Positions 1 through 10,300 of a DNA stretch of 64,000 nt are shown one piece after another. How positions within the stretch are numbered: the stretch's first letter is position 1; the number at the start of each line of letters is the position of its first letter. The notes under the pieces were generated by a model. That model was not told the DNA's origin. It ran no database searches and saw only the letters and a program-made list of their open reading frames with translations. This DNA comes from Bacteroides fragilis (GTDB lineage: Bacteria > Bacteroidota > Bacteroidia > Bacteroidales > Bacteroidaceae), in the NCBI RefSeq assembly GCF_002849695.1, contig NZ_CP018937.1, positions 4,774,001 to 4,838,000 of the forward strand. Direction: 5' to 3'. Made by a program: the position numbers and the translations under genes.

Positions 1-686
1 TTTTTCTGCGCGACTCAAAAGATAAAGTGGGAGTGGATTTTCTGGAGGCTTGTCTTGAGTTTCTGGATGCAAAGCTGGATGTGAAAGGACTGGAAAATAT
101 TCCGAAAGATGGTTTATATACGTTTGTGTCCAATCATCCGTTGGGAGGACAGGACGGAGTTTCTCTCGGGTATATTTTGGGACGCCGTTTTGACGGGAAG
201 GTGAAGTATCTGGTAAATGATTTGTTGATGAATCTTCGCGGATTGGCACCCTTGTGTATTCCTATTAATAAAACGGGCAAGCAGGCCAAAGATTTTCCGA
301 AGATGGTAGAAGCCGGATTCAAGTCGGATGACCAACTCATTATGTTTCCTGCGGGACTCTGTTCCCGGCGTCGGAATGGAGTGATCCGGGACCCTGACTG
401 GAAGAAAACATTTATCGTAAAAAGTGTCCAGTTCCAGCGTGATGTGGTTCCTGTCCATTTTGAGGGTCGTAATTCTGATTTCTTTTATAATTTGGCTAAT
501 GTCTGCAAGACACTGGGGATCAAATTCAATATTGCTATGCTTTATTTGGCAGACGAGATGCTGAAAAATCGTCATAAAACATTTACTGTCACTTTCGGTA
601 AACCCATTCCATGGCAGACTTTCGATAAATCGAAAACTCCGGCAGAATGGGCACAGTATGTGAAAGATATCGTGTATAAACTGTAA
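1..686 (+). CDS. glsA: Lysophospholipid-type O-acyltransferase, 5' truncated (glsA-like)
   Basis: The reading frame is open from the left edge (first full codon at base 3), so the N-terminus lies outside the window and the GTG at 27 is probably internal. The visible part carries an acyltransferase block, with SNHPLGGQDG as a variant of the PlsC HX4D motif, followed by FPAGLCSRR, which fits the acyl-acceptor binding region. The gene ends 30 bp before a GNAT-fold acyltransferase on the same strand, so the two probably form an operon. In B. thetaiotaomicron a comparable pair (glsA, glsB) makes glycine lipids: GlsB N-acylates glycine and GlsA adds the second acyl chain by ester linkage. The assignment rests on family type and this pairing. 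A general lysophosphatidate acyltransferase is the alternative. Confidence 0.72.
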   Translation, partial: FLRDSKDKVGVDFLEACLEFLDAKLDVKGLENIPKDGLYTFVSNHPLGGQDGVSLGYILGRRFDGKVKYLVNDLLMNLRGLAPLCIPINKTGKQAKDFPKMVEAGFKSDDQLIMFPAGLCSRRRNGVIRDPDWKKTFIVKSVQFQRDVVPVHFEGRNSDFFYNLANVCKTLGIKFNIAMLYLADEMLKNRHKTFTVTFGKPIPWQTFDKSKTPAEWAQYVKDIVYKL

Positions 687-716
687 CAGATTAAGGAACA
701 ACTACTAACAAAGTAT

Positions 717-1730
717 ATGGAAGAAGTTATTGAACCGGTAAGCAAGGAGCTGATTAAAGCTGAGTTGACTGAAGACAAGCGGCTACGTATGACCAATAAG
801 AGTAATAACCAGATATACATTATTACTTATCAGGATTCTCCCAATATTATGCGGGAGATCGGGCGTTTGCGTGAGATTGCTTTTCGGGCAGCAGGAGGCG
901 GTACGGGATTATCGATGGATATCGATGAGTATGACACCATGGAGAATCCGTATAAACAATTGATTGTCTGGAATCCTGAAGCAGAAGAAATTCTGGGAGG
1001 TTATCGGTACATTCTGGGGACAGACGTACGTTTTGACGAGCATGGTGCGCCGGTTCTCGCTACTTCACACATGTTTAATTTCTCGGATAAATTTGTGAAG
1101 GAGTTCCTGCCTACGACTATTGAACTTGGACGTTCGTTCGTTACGTTGGAATATCAGTCAACCCGTGCCGGAAGCAAGGGATTATTTGCCTTGGATAATT
1201 TGTGGGACGGATTGGGAGCATTGACAGTAGTTATGCCGAATGTGAAATATTTCTTTGGTAAAGTAACCATGTATCCCAGTTATCACCGTCAGGGGAGAGA
1301 CATGATTCTGTATTTCCTGAAGAAACATTTTGGGGATAAAGACGGACTCATTACCCCGATGAAACCGCTTGAGATGGAAACAGAAGAGGCGGAACTGGCG
1401 AGAATCTTCTGCAAAGATTCATTTAAAGATGATTATCGGATACTGAACGGTGAGATCCGTAAGCTTGGCTTTAATATCCCCCCTCTGGTAAATGCTTATA
1501 TGAGTCTGAGCCCGACTATGCGTATGTTTGGCACGGCTATTAATTATGGATTTGGAGATGTGGAGGAAACCGGTATCCTGATTGCTGTAGACGAAATTCT
1601 TGAAGAAAAGCGCATGCGTCACATCGAATCGTTTGTTAAGAACGATCCGGAAGACTGCCAGATAACTTCCGGTGTAAATAAAGTTTTCACTCCGAAAGTG
1701 GTTACACCGCAGGAAGACTGTTCCCGTTAA
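717..1730 (+). CDS. glsB: GNAT-fold N-acyltransferase (glsB-like, glycine/ornithine lipid synthesis)
   Basis: The 337-residue protein has no signal peptide or membrane segment and looks cytoplasmic. Its N-terminal half has the pattern of OlsB/GlsB-type GNAT acyltransferases (REIAFRAAGGGTG near residue 55, then LIVWNPEAEEILGGYR). These enzymes transfer a hydroxy-acyl chain from ACP to an amino-acid amine. It lies directly downstream of a PlsC-like acyltransferase, which matches the glsB/glsA gene pair for glycine lipids in Bacteroides. Its last 29 bp overlap the 3' end of the convergent dgt gene (1702-1730). The family call is firm. Substrate identity (glycine versus ornithine) is inferred from the genus. 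Confidence 0.78.
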   Translation: MEEVIEPVSKELIKAELTEDKRLRMTNKSNNQIYIITYQDSPNIMREIGRLREIAFRAAGGGTGLSMDIDEYDTMENPYKQLIVWNPEAEEILGGYRYILGTDVRFDEHGAPVLATSHMFNFSDKFVKEFLPTTIELGRSFVTLEYQSTRAGSKGLFALDNLWDGLGALTVVMPNVKYFFGKVTMYPSYHRQGRDMILYFLKKHFGDKDGLITPMKPLEMETEEAELARIFCKDSFKDDYRILNGEIRKLGFNIPPLVNAYMSLSPTMRMFGTAINYGFGDVEETGILIAVDEILEEKRMRHIESFVKNDPEDCQITSGVNKVFTPKVVTPQEDCSR

Positions 1731-3027
1731 TTTTACGATAAAGATCCAGGGCAAAGACATCGGTCATGCCCGAAATATAATCAAGCACCGCCTGTACTCT
1801 TTCGTAGAGTGCAGGCGCTTTTATATTATATTGCCCTGATACGCGGTTAATAAGCAGCTGTGAATAGGCTTTCTCCGGCGAAGTGACAGCATCTATCATT
1901 AATTCAAGGAGCGTGTTGATGACCCGGAAACCTGCTAACTCAATGTCCAGTACGTCCCGTGAACGGTAAATCTTCTTAAACGATACTTCCGAGCAATGTT
2001 TGTATGCTTTTTCCGGACGCTCCGAGATGTGCTTGATAAGAGGCCCTTCAAATGTGCCGGAAAGGATTTCGGTTTCGTTATCTAAGAATGCCCGGGTACA
2101 TTCCTTGATCAGCAGGCCAATGACAGAAGAACGGAGGTAGGCTATCTGTTCGTTTGTGTCGTTGACAATGTTGAACGTTTTACGAATACGTGATTGGCGT
2201 TCCTCTGTGAAATAAGCCAGAAGCAGCTCCTTAGTCTCTTCCGTAGTCAGGATTTTCAACTTGTGGGCATCCTCGATATCCATCATTTGGTAACAGATGT
2301 CATCGGCTGCTTCTACGAGGTAAACTAATGGATGGCGTACGTATTTTAATGGCTGATCACTAATCTGGATAAGTCCCAGTTCCGTTGCGATGCGGCGGAA
2401 TCCTTCTTCTTCGGTCGTGAAAAAACCGAACTTGGACTTGTTTCCTGCAAGGCTCGATGAAAAAGGATATTTGACAATAGAAGCCAGGGTAGAATAAGTT
2501 AGTACGAATCCCCCTTTTCGGCGTCCTTCAAACTGGTGTGTCAATAAGCGGAAAGCGTTGGCATTTCCTTCAAAATGTGTCAAATCATCCCATTCCATCG
2601 GTGAAAGCTGATCTTGCAGCCGTGTTCCTTTACCTTCCGAGAAGAAAGTGGAAATCGCTTTTTCGCCGGAGTGTCCAAAGGGAGGGTTACCCAAATCGTG
2701 TGCCAGGCAGGCGGCAGAAACAATAGAGCCTATCTCCGGCAGAAAAGAGTCTTGTAATTGGGGTTGCCGTGTGAGGATCGCTTTTGATACATCATTGCCC
2801 AAAGAGCGTCCCACGCAAGATACTTCAAGGCTATGCGTCAATCGGTTGTGAACAAATATACTGCCCGGGAGCGGAAAAACCTGTGTTTTGTTCTGTAACC
2901 TTCTGAAAGGGGCAGAGAAAACAAGGCGGTCGTAGTCCCGCTGAAATTCCGAACGGTTTTCCTGACGCTCCTCGTGAAACTCTTCCATGCCGAAACGTTT
3001 AGCTGAAATCAATCTTTTCCAGTCCAT
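1702..3027 (-). CDS. dgt: Deoxyguanosinetriphosphate triphosphohydrolase (dGTPase)
   Basis: The 441-residue HD-domain hydrolase cleaves dGTP (and often other dNTPs) to the nucleoside and triphosphate. The metal-binding HD signature is visible as RLTHSLEV near residue 65 and AHDLGNPPFGHSGE near 110, with a later VEAADDICYQMMDIEDA segment typical of dGTPases. I chose the ATG at 3027 (MDWKRLISAKRFG), because related proteins begin this way; an ATG lies immediately before it at 3030 and another at 3057. It is divergent from dut across a short shared promoter region, so two dNTP-pool enzymes sit back to back. Its 3' end overlaps the upstream acyltransferase gene convergently by 29 bp. Confidence 0.93.
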   Translation of the reverse strand: MDWKRLISAKRFGMEEFHEERQENRSEFQRDYDRLVFSAPFRRLQNKTQVFPLPGSIFVHNRLTHSLEVSCVGRSLGNDVSKAILTRQPQLQDSFLPEIGSIVSAACLAHDLGNPPFGHSGEKAISTFFSEGKGTRLQDQLSPMEWDDLTHFEGNANAFRLLTHQFEGRRKGGFVLTYSTLASIVKYPFSSSLAGNKSKFGFFTTEEEGFRRIATELGLIQISDQPLKYVRHPLVYLVEAADDICYQMMDIEDAHKLKILTTEETKELLLAYFTEERQSRIRKTFNIVNDTNEQIAYLRSSVIGLLIKECTRAFLDNETEILSGTFEGPLIKHISERPEKAYKHCSEVSFKKIYRSRDVLDIELAGFRVINTLLELMIDAVTSPEKAYSQLLINRVSGQYNIKAPALYERVQAVLDYISGMTDVFALDLYRKINGNSLPAV

Positions 3028-3131
3028 CATGATCTTTACAATTGGGTATTTGCACATTATTTAACTGCAAAAGTATGAATTTTAGGCTCAAATTGCGTAT
3101 TTTCGCCCGTTAAATAGTAAACATACTGAAT
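3028..3131. promoter_or_regulatory. Divergent dgt/dut promoter region
   Basis: This is a short AT-rich gap between divergent genes. On the minus strand, 3068-3075 reads TACTTTTG, a full match to the Bacteroides -7 box TAnnTTTG, placed about 40 bp before dgt. On the plus strand, TATTTTCG at 3098-3105 is a one-mismatch -7 box about 27 bp before dut. No other operator is apparent. Confidence 0.5.
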
Positions 3132-3566
3132 ATGAACGTACAAGTAATCAATAAATCGAAGCATCCGCTTCCGGCATATGCAACCGAACTTTCTGCAGGA
3201 ATGGACATCCGCGCTAATATTTCCGAACCGATTTCTTTAGATCCGATGCAACGGTGCCTGGTTCCTACAGGACTGTTTATCGCTCTTCCACAGGGATTTG
3301 AAGCGCAAATTCGTCCTCGGAGCGGACTGGCTTTGAAGAAAGGGATTACTGTCTTGAATTCTCCCGGAACAATTGATGCCGATTATCGTGGGGAGATTTG
3401 TATTATCCTGGTGAATCTTTCGGCTGAGACGTTTGTCATTGAAGATGGGGAACGTATTGCACAGATGGTGATTGCACGTCATGAGCAGGCGATGTGGCAA
3501 GAAGTAGAGATCTTGGACGAAACGGAACGGGGTGCAGGTGGCTTCGGGCATACCGGAAGAGGATAG
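3132..3566 (+). CDS. dut: dUTP diphosphatase (dUTPase)
   Basis: The 144-residue protein has the usual length of trimeric dUTPases and converts dUTP to dUMP plus pyrophosphate, keeping uracil out of DNA and supplying dTMP synthesis. The conserved motifs are present in order: AGMDIRA (motif 1), PRSGLALKKG (motif 2), NSPGTIDADYRGEI (motif 3, with the catalytic Asp and the uracil-binding hairpin), GERIAQMVI (motif 4) and the Gly-rich C-terminal arm RGAGGFGHTGR (motif 5) that closes over the phosphates. The next gene (TPR lipoprotein) starts 30 bp later, so dut probably opens a four-gene operon reaching the EnvC-like gene. Confidence 0.97.
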   Translation: MNVQVINKSKHPLPAYATELSAGMDIRANISEPISLDPMQRCLVPTGLFIALPQGFEAQIRPRSGLALKKGITVLNSPGTIDADYRGEICIILVNLSAETFVIEDGERIAQMVIARHEQAMWQEVEILDETERGAGGFGHTGRG

Positions 3567-3596
3567 AAGTTCGATTGAATCAATAATTGTAGTAAA

Positions 3597-5354
3597 ATGA
3601 AGATAGATAAATTGCTTTTCGGAGTGCTGTTGCTTCTGTTTGCCTCCTGTGGTTCATCCCGTAAGGTGGAGAAACCGTCAGGGCAATCTGCCGTTCAGGA
3701 GATAAAACTCGCTCCGGAGCAGCAACGTAAATATGACTATTTCTTTCTTGAAGCATCGCGTCTGAAAGTGAAAAAGGAGTATACGGCCGCCTTCGACCTG
3801 TTACAACATTGTTTGGCTATTAATCCAACCGGTTCGGCAGCTCTATACGAGATTTCCCAGTATTATCTTTTTCTTAAACAAGTGGCGCAGGGGCAGGAAG
3901 CATTGGAGAAGGCGGTAGCTTATGCTCCTGATAATTATTGGTATAGTCAGGCATTGGCCAGTCTGTACCAACAGCAGGATCAGAAAGAAAAAGCGATCGG
4001 AATACTCGAAAAGATGGCGACACGTTTTCCCGCTAAACAAGATCCGTTGTTCAACCTGCTCGATTTATATAATCAGAAGGAAGACTATGGCAAAGTTATT
4101 TCTACCCTAAACCGTATAGAGGAAAAAATGGGGAAGAATGAGCAGATTACAATGGAGAAGTTTCGTATCTATCTGCAAATGAAGGATGACAAAAAGGCTT
4201 TTGAAGAAATAGAGAGCCTGGTCAATGAGTATCCGATGGACTACCGCTATCAGGTGATTCTGGGCGATGTCTATATGCAGAATGGCAAGAAGCAGGAAGC
4301 TTATGATACTTATAAGAAAGTACTTGCCGCAGAACCGGACAATCCGATGGCATTGTTTTCATTGGCTTCGTATTACGAGCAGACCGGACAGAAAGAACTG
4401 TTTGAACAACAGATGGATACTTTGCTACTGAACCGGAAAGTTCCTTCGGATACAAAGGTGAATGTGATGAGGCAGTTTATCGTCCAGAGCGAACAGGAGG
4501 GAAAAGACAGTACACAGGTTATCGGACTGTTTGACCGGATGATGCAAATGGATATGGACGATGCGCAAATTCCGATGCTTTATGCACAGTATCTACTATC
4601 CAAAGGGATGGAGGCACAGTCTATTCCGGTATTGGAACAAGTAGTACAGATAGATCCTACCAATAAAGCTGCACGCATGACTTTATTAGGTTCCGCCATC
4701 CGAAAGAATGATTATGAACAGGTGATTAAGATCTGTGAGCCGGGGATTGAAGCAACTCCGGATGCCTTGGAGTTTTATTTTTATCTGGCTATTGCATATA
4801 ATCAGGCCGAACGTTGGGACGATGTACTGGAAGTCAGCCTGAAAGCACTGGAACATGTCACTCCAGAGAGTGACAAGCAAATGGTCTCCGATTTCTATAC
4901 AATTACGGGTGATGTATATCATACCAAAAAGTTGATGAAGGAGGCGTATGCAGCGTATGATTCGGCTTTGGTATACAATCCGTCCAATATCGGTGCACTA
5001 AATAATTATGCTTATTATTTATCGGTAGAGCGCAGGGATCTCGATAAGGCGGAGGAGATGAGTTATAAAACCGTAAAAGCCGCACCGAGCAATGCGACCT
5101 ATCTGGATACTTATGCCTGGATTCTTTTTGAGAAAGGAAACTATGCTGAGGCCCGTATCTATATTGACGATGCCATCAAGAATACCAAACCGGAAGAAGA
5201 GAGCAGCGTGGTGTTTGAACATTGCGGGGATATCTATTTTATGACCGGTGACGTAGAAGGTGCCTTGAAATATTGGAAGAAAGCACTCGAACTGGGTACT
5301 GAATCGAAAACACTTAAACAGAAAATAGAAAAGAAGAAATACATTGCGGAATGA
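3597..5354 (+). CDS. TPR-repeat lipoprotein
   Basis: The 585-residue protein has a lipoprotein signal (lipobox LFASC, Cys at residue 18), so it is probably tethered to a periplasm-facing membrane. The rest is a solenoid of tetratricopeptide repeats, for example the helix pairs around LLQHCLAINPTGSAALYEIS, EALEKAVAYAPDNYW, AYDTYKKVLAAEPDNPMAL, VLEQVVQIDPTNKAA, AYDSALVYNPSNIGALNNYAY and ALKYWKKALELG. TPR solenoids act as scaffolds for protein complexes. The stop codon overlaps the start of the following DUF4292 gene by 4 bp, which indicates translational coupling. The same trio (TPR, DUF4292, EnvC-like) suggests an envelope assembly role. The exact function is unknown. Confidence 0.85.
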   Translation: MKIDKLLFGVLLLLFASCGSSRKVEKPSGQSAVQEIKLAPEQQRKYDYFFLEASRLKVKKEYTAAFDLLQHCLAINPTGSAALYEISQYYLFLKQVAQGQEALEKAVAYAPDNYWYSQALASLYQQQDQKEKAIGILEKMATRFPAKQDPLFNLLDLYNQKEDYGKVISTLNRIEEKMGKNEQITMEKFRIYLQMKDDKKAFEEIESLVNEYPMDYRYQVILGDVYMQNGKKQEAYDTYKKVLAAEPDNPMALFSLASYYEQTGQKELFEQQMDTLLLNRKVPSDTKVNVMRQFIVQSEQEGKDSTQVIGLFDRMMQMDMDDAQIPMLYAQYLLSKGMEAQSIPVLEQVVQIDPTNKAARMTLLGSAIRKNDYEQVIKICEPGIEATPDALEFYFYLAIAYNQAERWDDVLEVSLKALEHVTPESDKQMVSDFYTITGDVYHTKKLMKEAYAAYDSALVYNPSNIGALNNYAYYLSVERRDLDKAEEMSYKTVKAAPSNATYLDTYAWILFEKGNYAEARIYIDDAIKNTKPEEESSVVFEHCGDIYFMTGDVEGALKYWKKALELGTESKTLKQKIEKKKYIAE

Positions 5355-5938
5355 AAGGATGTATGTTTAAGAAATCTGTTATCAGACAGTCATACCTGCT
5401 GCCTTTACTACTTTTGGTAATGCTGCTTGCGGGTTGTAAAACATCGAAGGTTGTCAAGACCGCACCGGTGGAACCGGCTTACCTTTCGTCTAAGCTGCAG
5501 CTGACAGTGCCTAACAAAAACGGCAGTATTACTGTAAGTGGCAGTATGAAAATGAAAAGTGGCGAACGGATTCAGCTGTCTGTCCTGATGCCGGTGTTCC
5601 GTTCGGAAGTAATGCGCATGGAGGTCACTCCGGATGAAGTATTGCTGATAGACCGTATGAATAAACGTTATGTACGGGCAACCCGTGATGAACTGAAAGA
5701 GTTATTGCCTGAGAATGCCGATTTCGACCGGTTAGAGAAACTTTTGTTCAAGACTTCCCTTCCGGGAGAGAAGAAAGAGCTTACAGGACGTGAATTGGGG
5801 ATTCCTTCTTTGGAGAAAGCCAAAGTGAGACTGTCTGATTTTTCGACCGCCGAATTTGAATTAATCCCCACCGAGGTATCATCCAGATATACTCAGGTGG
5901 CATTGGAAGACTTGTTAAAAATGCTGATGAAACTATGA
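5351..5938 (+). CDS. DUF4292 family lipoprotein
   Basis: The 195-residue protein has an N-terminal hydrophobic segment ending in the lipobox LLAGC (Cys near residue 29), so it is a predicted lipoprotein. The body (LSSKLQLTVPNKNGSITVSG, then a section on MRMEVTPDEVLLIDR) resembles the DUF4292 family, whose fold is related to LolA/LolB-type lipoprotein carriers. A role in outer-membrane lipoprotein handling is therefore possible but not proven. It starts inside the stop codon of the TPR gene (ATGA, 5351-5354) and its own stop overlaps the start of the EnvC-like gene (5935-5938), so all three are translationally coupled. A second in-frame ATG at 5363 could also serve as the start. Confidence 0.8.
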   Translation: MKGCMFKKSVIRQSYLLPLLLLVMLLAGCKTSKVVKTAPVEPAYLSSKLQLTVPNKNGSITVSGSMKMKSGERIQLSVLMPVFRSEVMRMEVTPDEVLLIDRMNKRYVRATRDELKELLPENADFDRLEKLLFKTSLPGEKKELTGRELGIPSLEKAKVRLSDFSTAEFELIPTEVSSRYTQVALEDLLKMLMKL

Positions 5939-7248
5939 ACCGCTTTCTTTTGATTCTGGTAAGCTGTCTTTGTTTGACAACTGTTGTTTCAGCTCAGTCC
6001 AATAAACTGATTAAGGAGCTGGAGAGTAAGCGTGGTGCCTTGCAACAACAGATTGCGGAGACTGAGTCATTGCTGAAGAATACGAAGAAAGATGTAGGCA
6101 GCCAGTTGAACGGACTTGCCACCCTTACCGGACAGATAGAGGAGAGAAAGCGCTATATCATTGCCATGAACAATGACGTAGAGGCTGTCGGTAGAGAAAT
6201 CTCCGGATTGGAGCGTCAGCTCAGAGGGCTTCAGCGTGACTTAAAAGATAAAAAGAAGAAATATGAGTCATCCGTACAGTACTTGTATAAAAATAAATCG
6301 GTTGAAGAGAAACTGATGTTTATTTTTTCTGCAAAAAGCCTTGGACAGACTTACCGGCGCCTCCGTTATGTGAGAGAATATGCCACTTATCAACGTCTGC
6401 AGGGAGAAGAGATCTTGAAGAAACAGGAACAGGTGAACCGTAAGAAGAAAGAACTTCAGCAGGTGAAAGCCGCTAAAGAAAACTTGTTGCGTGAACGGGA
6501 GGGCGAAAAGGCTAAACTGGAAGCACAGGAGAAAGAGAAACGTGAGATGGTGGCCAGCCTTCAGAAGAAACAGAAGGGGCTGCAAAGCGAAATTAATAAA
6601 AAACGGCGTGAGGCTAACCAGCTGAATGCAAAAATCGACAAGCTGATCGCAGAAGAGATAGAGCGTGCCCGCAAGCGTGCCGAAGAAGAAGCTCGCCGGG
6701 AAGCAGCTGCCCGCCGGAAAGCGGCTGCCAAAGAGGACAAGACCTCCTCAACGGGAAGCGGCACTGCTCCGGCAAAGAAAAAGGCGGCGCCTCTGGAACG
6801 TTTCACTATGAGTAAGGCCGACCGGGAACTTTCGGGTAATTTCGTGAGCAACCGGGGCAAACTGCCGATGCCTATCACAGGTCCTTACATCATTACCAGC
6901 CATTACGGACAATATGCCGTGGAAGGATTGCGTAATGTGAAACTCGATAATAAAGGAATTGATATACAAGGCAAGCCGGGTGCACAGGCACGTGCTATCT
7001 TCGATGGTAAAGTAGCAGCCGTGTTCCAGTTGAACGGGCTTTTTAATGTACTGATACGTCACGGGGATTACATTTCGGTATATTGTAACCTCTCGTCTGC
7101 TTCTGTGAAATCCGGTGATACGGTAACCACTAAGCAGGCTATCGGTCCGATTTTCTCAGATGGCAGTGACAATGGGCGGACTGTCCTTCATTTCCAATTG
7201 CGCAGAGAGAGGGATAAGTTGAACCCCGAACCGTGGTTGAACCGGTGA
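5935..7248 (+). CDS. EnvC/LytM-like murein hydrolase activator
   Basis: The 437-residue exported protein has a signal peptide ending VVSAQ, a long coiled coil (about residues 22-260, rich in K/E/R/Q heptads), a low-complexity Lys/Ala/Ser linker and a C-terminal LytM (M23-type) domain (about 300-437). In active LytM enzymes zinc is bound by an HxxxD-type site and an HxH. Here the first region reads NKGIDI, with no His before the Asp, and the second reads VLHFQLR, with only one His. The domain is therefore probably catalytically dead, as in E. coli EnvC, which activates cell-wall amidases at division. It closes the coupled operon with the TPR and DUF4292 genes. Confidence 0.85.
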   Translation: MNRFLLILVSCLCLTTVVSAQSNKLIKELESKRGALQQQIAETESLLKNTKKDVGSQLNGLATLTGQIEERKRYIIAMNNDVEAVGREISGLERQLRGLQRDLKDKKKKYESSVQYLYKNKSVEEKLMFIFSAKSLGQTYRRLRYVREYATYQRLQGEEILKKQEQVNRKKKELQQVKAAKENLLREREGEKAKLEAQEKEKREMVASLQKKQKGLQSEINKKRREANQLNAKIDKLIAEEIERARKRAEEEARREAAARRKAAAKEDKTSSTGSGTAPAKKKAAPLERFTMSKADRELSGNFVSNRGKLPMPITGPYIITSHYGQYAVEGLRNVKLDNKGIDIQGKPGAQARAIFDGKVAAVFQLNGLFNVLIRHGDYISVYCNLSSASVKSGDTVTTKQAIGPIFSDGSDNGRTVLHFQLRRERDKLNPEPWLNR

Positions 7249-7319
7249 CGCTTTCATTGGGTAAATAGGCACATACAATAACAACAAGTCGTTTTTTAAA
7301 TCTTAAATGAATACAACAC

Positions 7320-10300
7320 ATGCGAATCATCACTCTACTAATTACTTTATTTGCTTTTGGGATAACACCGTTGCAGGCATTCTCCTATTTCTCTTTTAAG
7401 AAGTATCAGGTAGAAGACGGATTATCACATAACACAGTCTGGTGTGCCATGCAAGACAGCTATGGCTTTATCTGGCTGGGCACGAGCGACGGTTTAAATT
7501 GTTATAACGGGCGGGGCAACAAGGTTTACAGGAATATCCTGAATGATAAGTTCTCGTTGGAGAATAACTTTGTGCAGGCGCTTTTTGAGGAAGAGAATCA
7601 GAATATATGGGTGGGAACCAACTGGGGACTTTATATTTATGACCGGGAATATGACCGTTTCAGCTATTTCGACAAGAAAACCCGCTATGGAGTCTTTATC
7701 AGCAGTGAGATTAAGAAAATCATAAAGACCGAGAGCGGATTGATCTGGATTGCCACTCTGGGGCAGGGATTGTTTGTCTATGATCCTAAGACCGATGTGC
7801 TGACACAAAACAGCCTTCAGACTTCTTTTGTATGGGATGTCTGTGAAAGTAACTCCCGCCACATTTATGCTTCTTCCTTACAGGAGGGCTTGCTTTGCTT
7901 CGATGAGAGCGGCAAATTTCTACAGTCTTATCCTCTTTTATCCGCGGGGAATAATCCCGATAATTACCGCATTAACTGTTTGCTCGATATTCGCAGCGAT
8001 ATTTGGTTCGGAGCCGGAAGCAATCTGCTGTATTGCCTGAACGAGCGCACCGGAAAGCTGGACAGTTATAATGCCTCCCATCTGAACTTCGGTGTTATCC
8101 GCTGCCTGCTGAGTTATTCGGAAACAGAACTTCTGGTAGGCACTGACAACGGGCTTTACCTTTTTGACTTGCGTGATAAAACTTTTTCGCGGATCGATAA
8201 CCCGTCAGATCCCAGAAGCCTCAGTGACCAGTCGATCAATGCGATGATGCGTGATGCGGAAGGTGGAATCTGGGTACTGACCAATCTCGGAGGAGTGAAT
8301 TATCTGGCTAAACCTACCAAAAGATTCGACTATTATCCTCCTGTCTACCGGGATGGGGGGGTAACTGCCGGGAAAGTGGTAGGTCCTTTCTGTGAGAATG
8401 CCGCAGGAAATATCTGGGTGGGTACCCGCGACGGTTTATGTTTCTTCGACGTGTCCACTTATCAGTTGACCGCTTATCCGATCGGTGGGAAAGCAGACAA
8501 GAAATATGACATACGCTCTTTGTTGCTGGATGGTGACCGTCTGTGGATAGGCACTTATGCCGAAGGGTTGAAGGTACTCGACCTCCGGACCGGGCATGTG
8601 AAGTCGTACAATCATCTGCAGGACACCCCGAACACGATTTGCAGTGACGATGTTCTGGCTGTCTACAAAGATCGCAGCGGAGATATTTTTGTCGGGACCA
8701 GTTGGGGGCTGTGCCGTTACAATCCTCAGGAAGATAACTTTTCAACCATCACTACGGTAGGATCGATGGTATCTGTGGTCGATATTCTGGAGGACATGTA
8801 TGACAATTTGTGGATTGGCACATCCAACAGTGGGGTGTTCCGCTTTAACACACGGAACGGACACTGGAAACATTTCCAGCACGAAAGGAATGATTCGACT
8901 ACCATTACCAACAACTCCGTGATTACACTGTTTGAGGACCTGAAAGGTACCATGTGGGTTGGTACGAACGGTGGAGGACTTTGTTCATTTGATCCGAAGA
9001 CGGAGACATTCGTTGACTTTGATCCGGACAATACCATATTGCCCAATCGGGTCATCTACTCCATCGAGCAGGATAAGACGGGCGATTTCTGGATATCAAG
9101 CAATGCGGGACTGATAACGATTAACCCGATCACCAAGCAGCATTTCCGCCAGTTCACGGTCAATGACGGTCTGCAAGGTAACCAGTTCACTGCCCAGTCA
9201 TCTTTGAAGACGGCAAGCGGCAAGCTCTATTTCGGTGGAATCAGTGGGTTCAATTCTTTTGTTCCCGACCAGTTCATGGATAACCAGTACATCCCTTCTG
9301 TATATATCACCGAAATACGTCTGCCCTATACGACAGATGAACGGGTGGTACAGGATATTCTTCATCTGGAAGAGCCTCTTTATCGTGCCAAGACCATTAC
9401 GTTGCCTTACGAATATAATACTTTCTCGGTTAGCTTCGTTGCCTTGAGTTACGAAGATCCGTTGAAGAACCGTTATTCCTACCGCTTGAAAGGGGTGGAC
9501 AAAGAGTGGGTGGTCAATTCAGAACTGAATACGGCTTCTTACACCAATTTGCCTCCTGGCAAATATGTGTTCGAAGTAAGAGGCTCGAATAATGATCATA
9601 AGTGGAATGACCAGACTACCTCTCTCCTGATTGTAATCACGCCTCCATGGTGGCTGACTACATGGGCATACTGCATCTATACGCTTCTTCTGATCGGACT
9701 TGCCTATTATGCAGGCTGGCGATGGAACCGGCATGTGAAGAAGAAGTATAAACACCGGATGGAAGAGTATCAGACTGCGAAGGAGAAGGAAGTCTACAAA
9801 TCAAAAATTAGTTTCTTCATCAATCTGGTGCACGAAATCCGCACTCCGTTGAGTCTGATCCGTCTTCCTCTTGAAAGGTTGCTGGAAGATAAACGAGAAG
9901 GACGGGATGCCAAGTACCTGTCGGTGATCGACCGGAATGTCAATTACCTTTTGGGAGTCACCAATCAACTGCTTGATTTTCAGAAGATGGAGAACGGCGG
10001 AGTACAGTTGAATCTGAAGAAATGCGATATCAATCAGCTGGTAAGCGATGTTTATGGGCAGTTTACAAGCCCTGCCGAACTGAAAGGCATCTCGGTGATG
10101 CTTGATCTCCCGGAAGGTGAGATCTTTGCCTCGGTGGATCGCGAAAAGGTCTGTAAGATTATTGTCAACCTGATAGGTAATGCGGTGAAATATGCCCAGA
10201 GCCGTATCGACATTAAATTGGCATCTTCCGGTGAAGGTTTCCGGGTTTCGGTGAGCGATGACGGTCCGGGTATTCCGGATGGAGAGAAGCAGAAAGTGTT

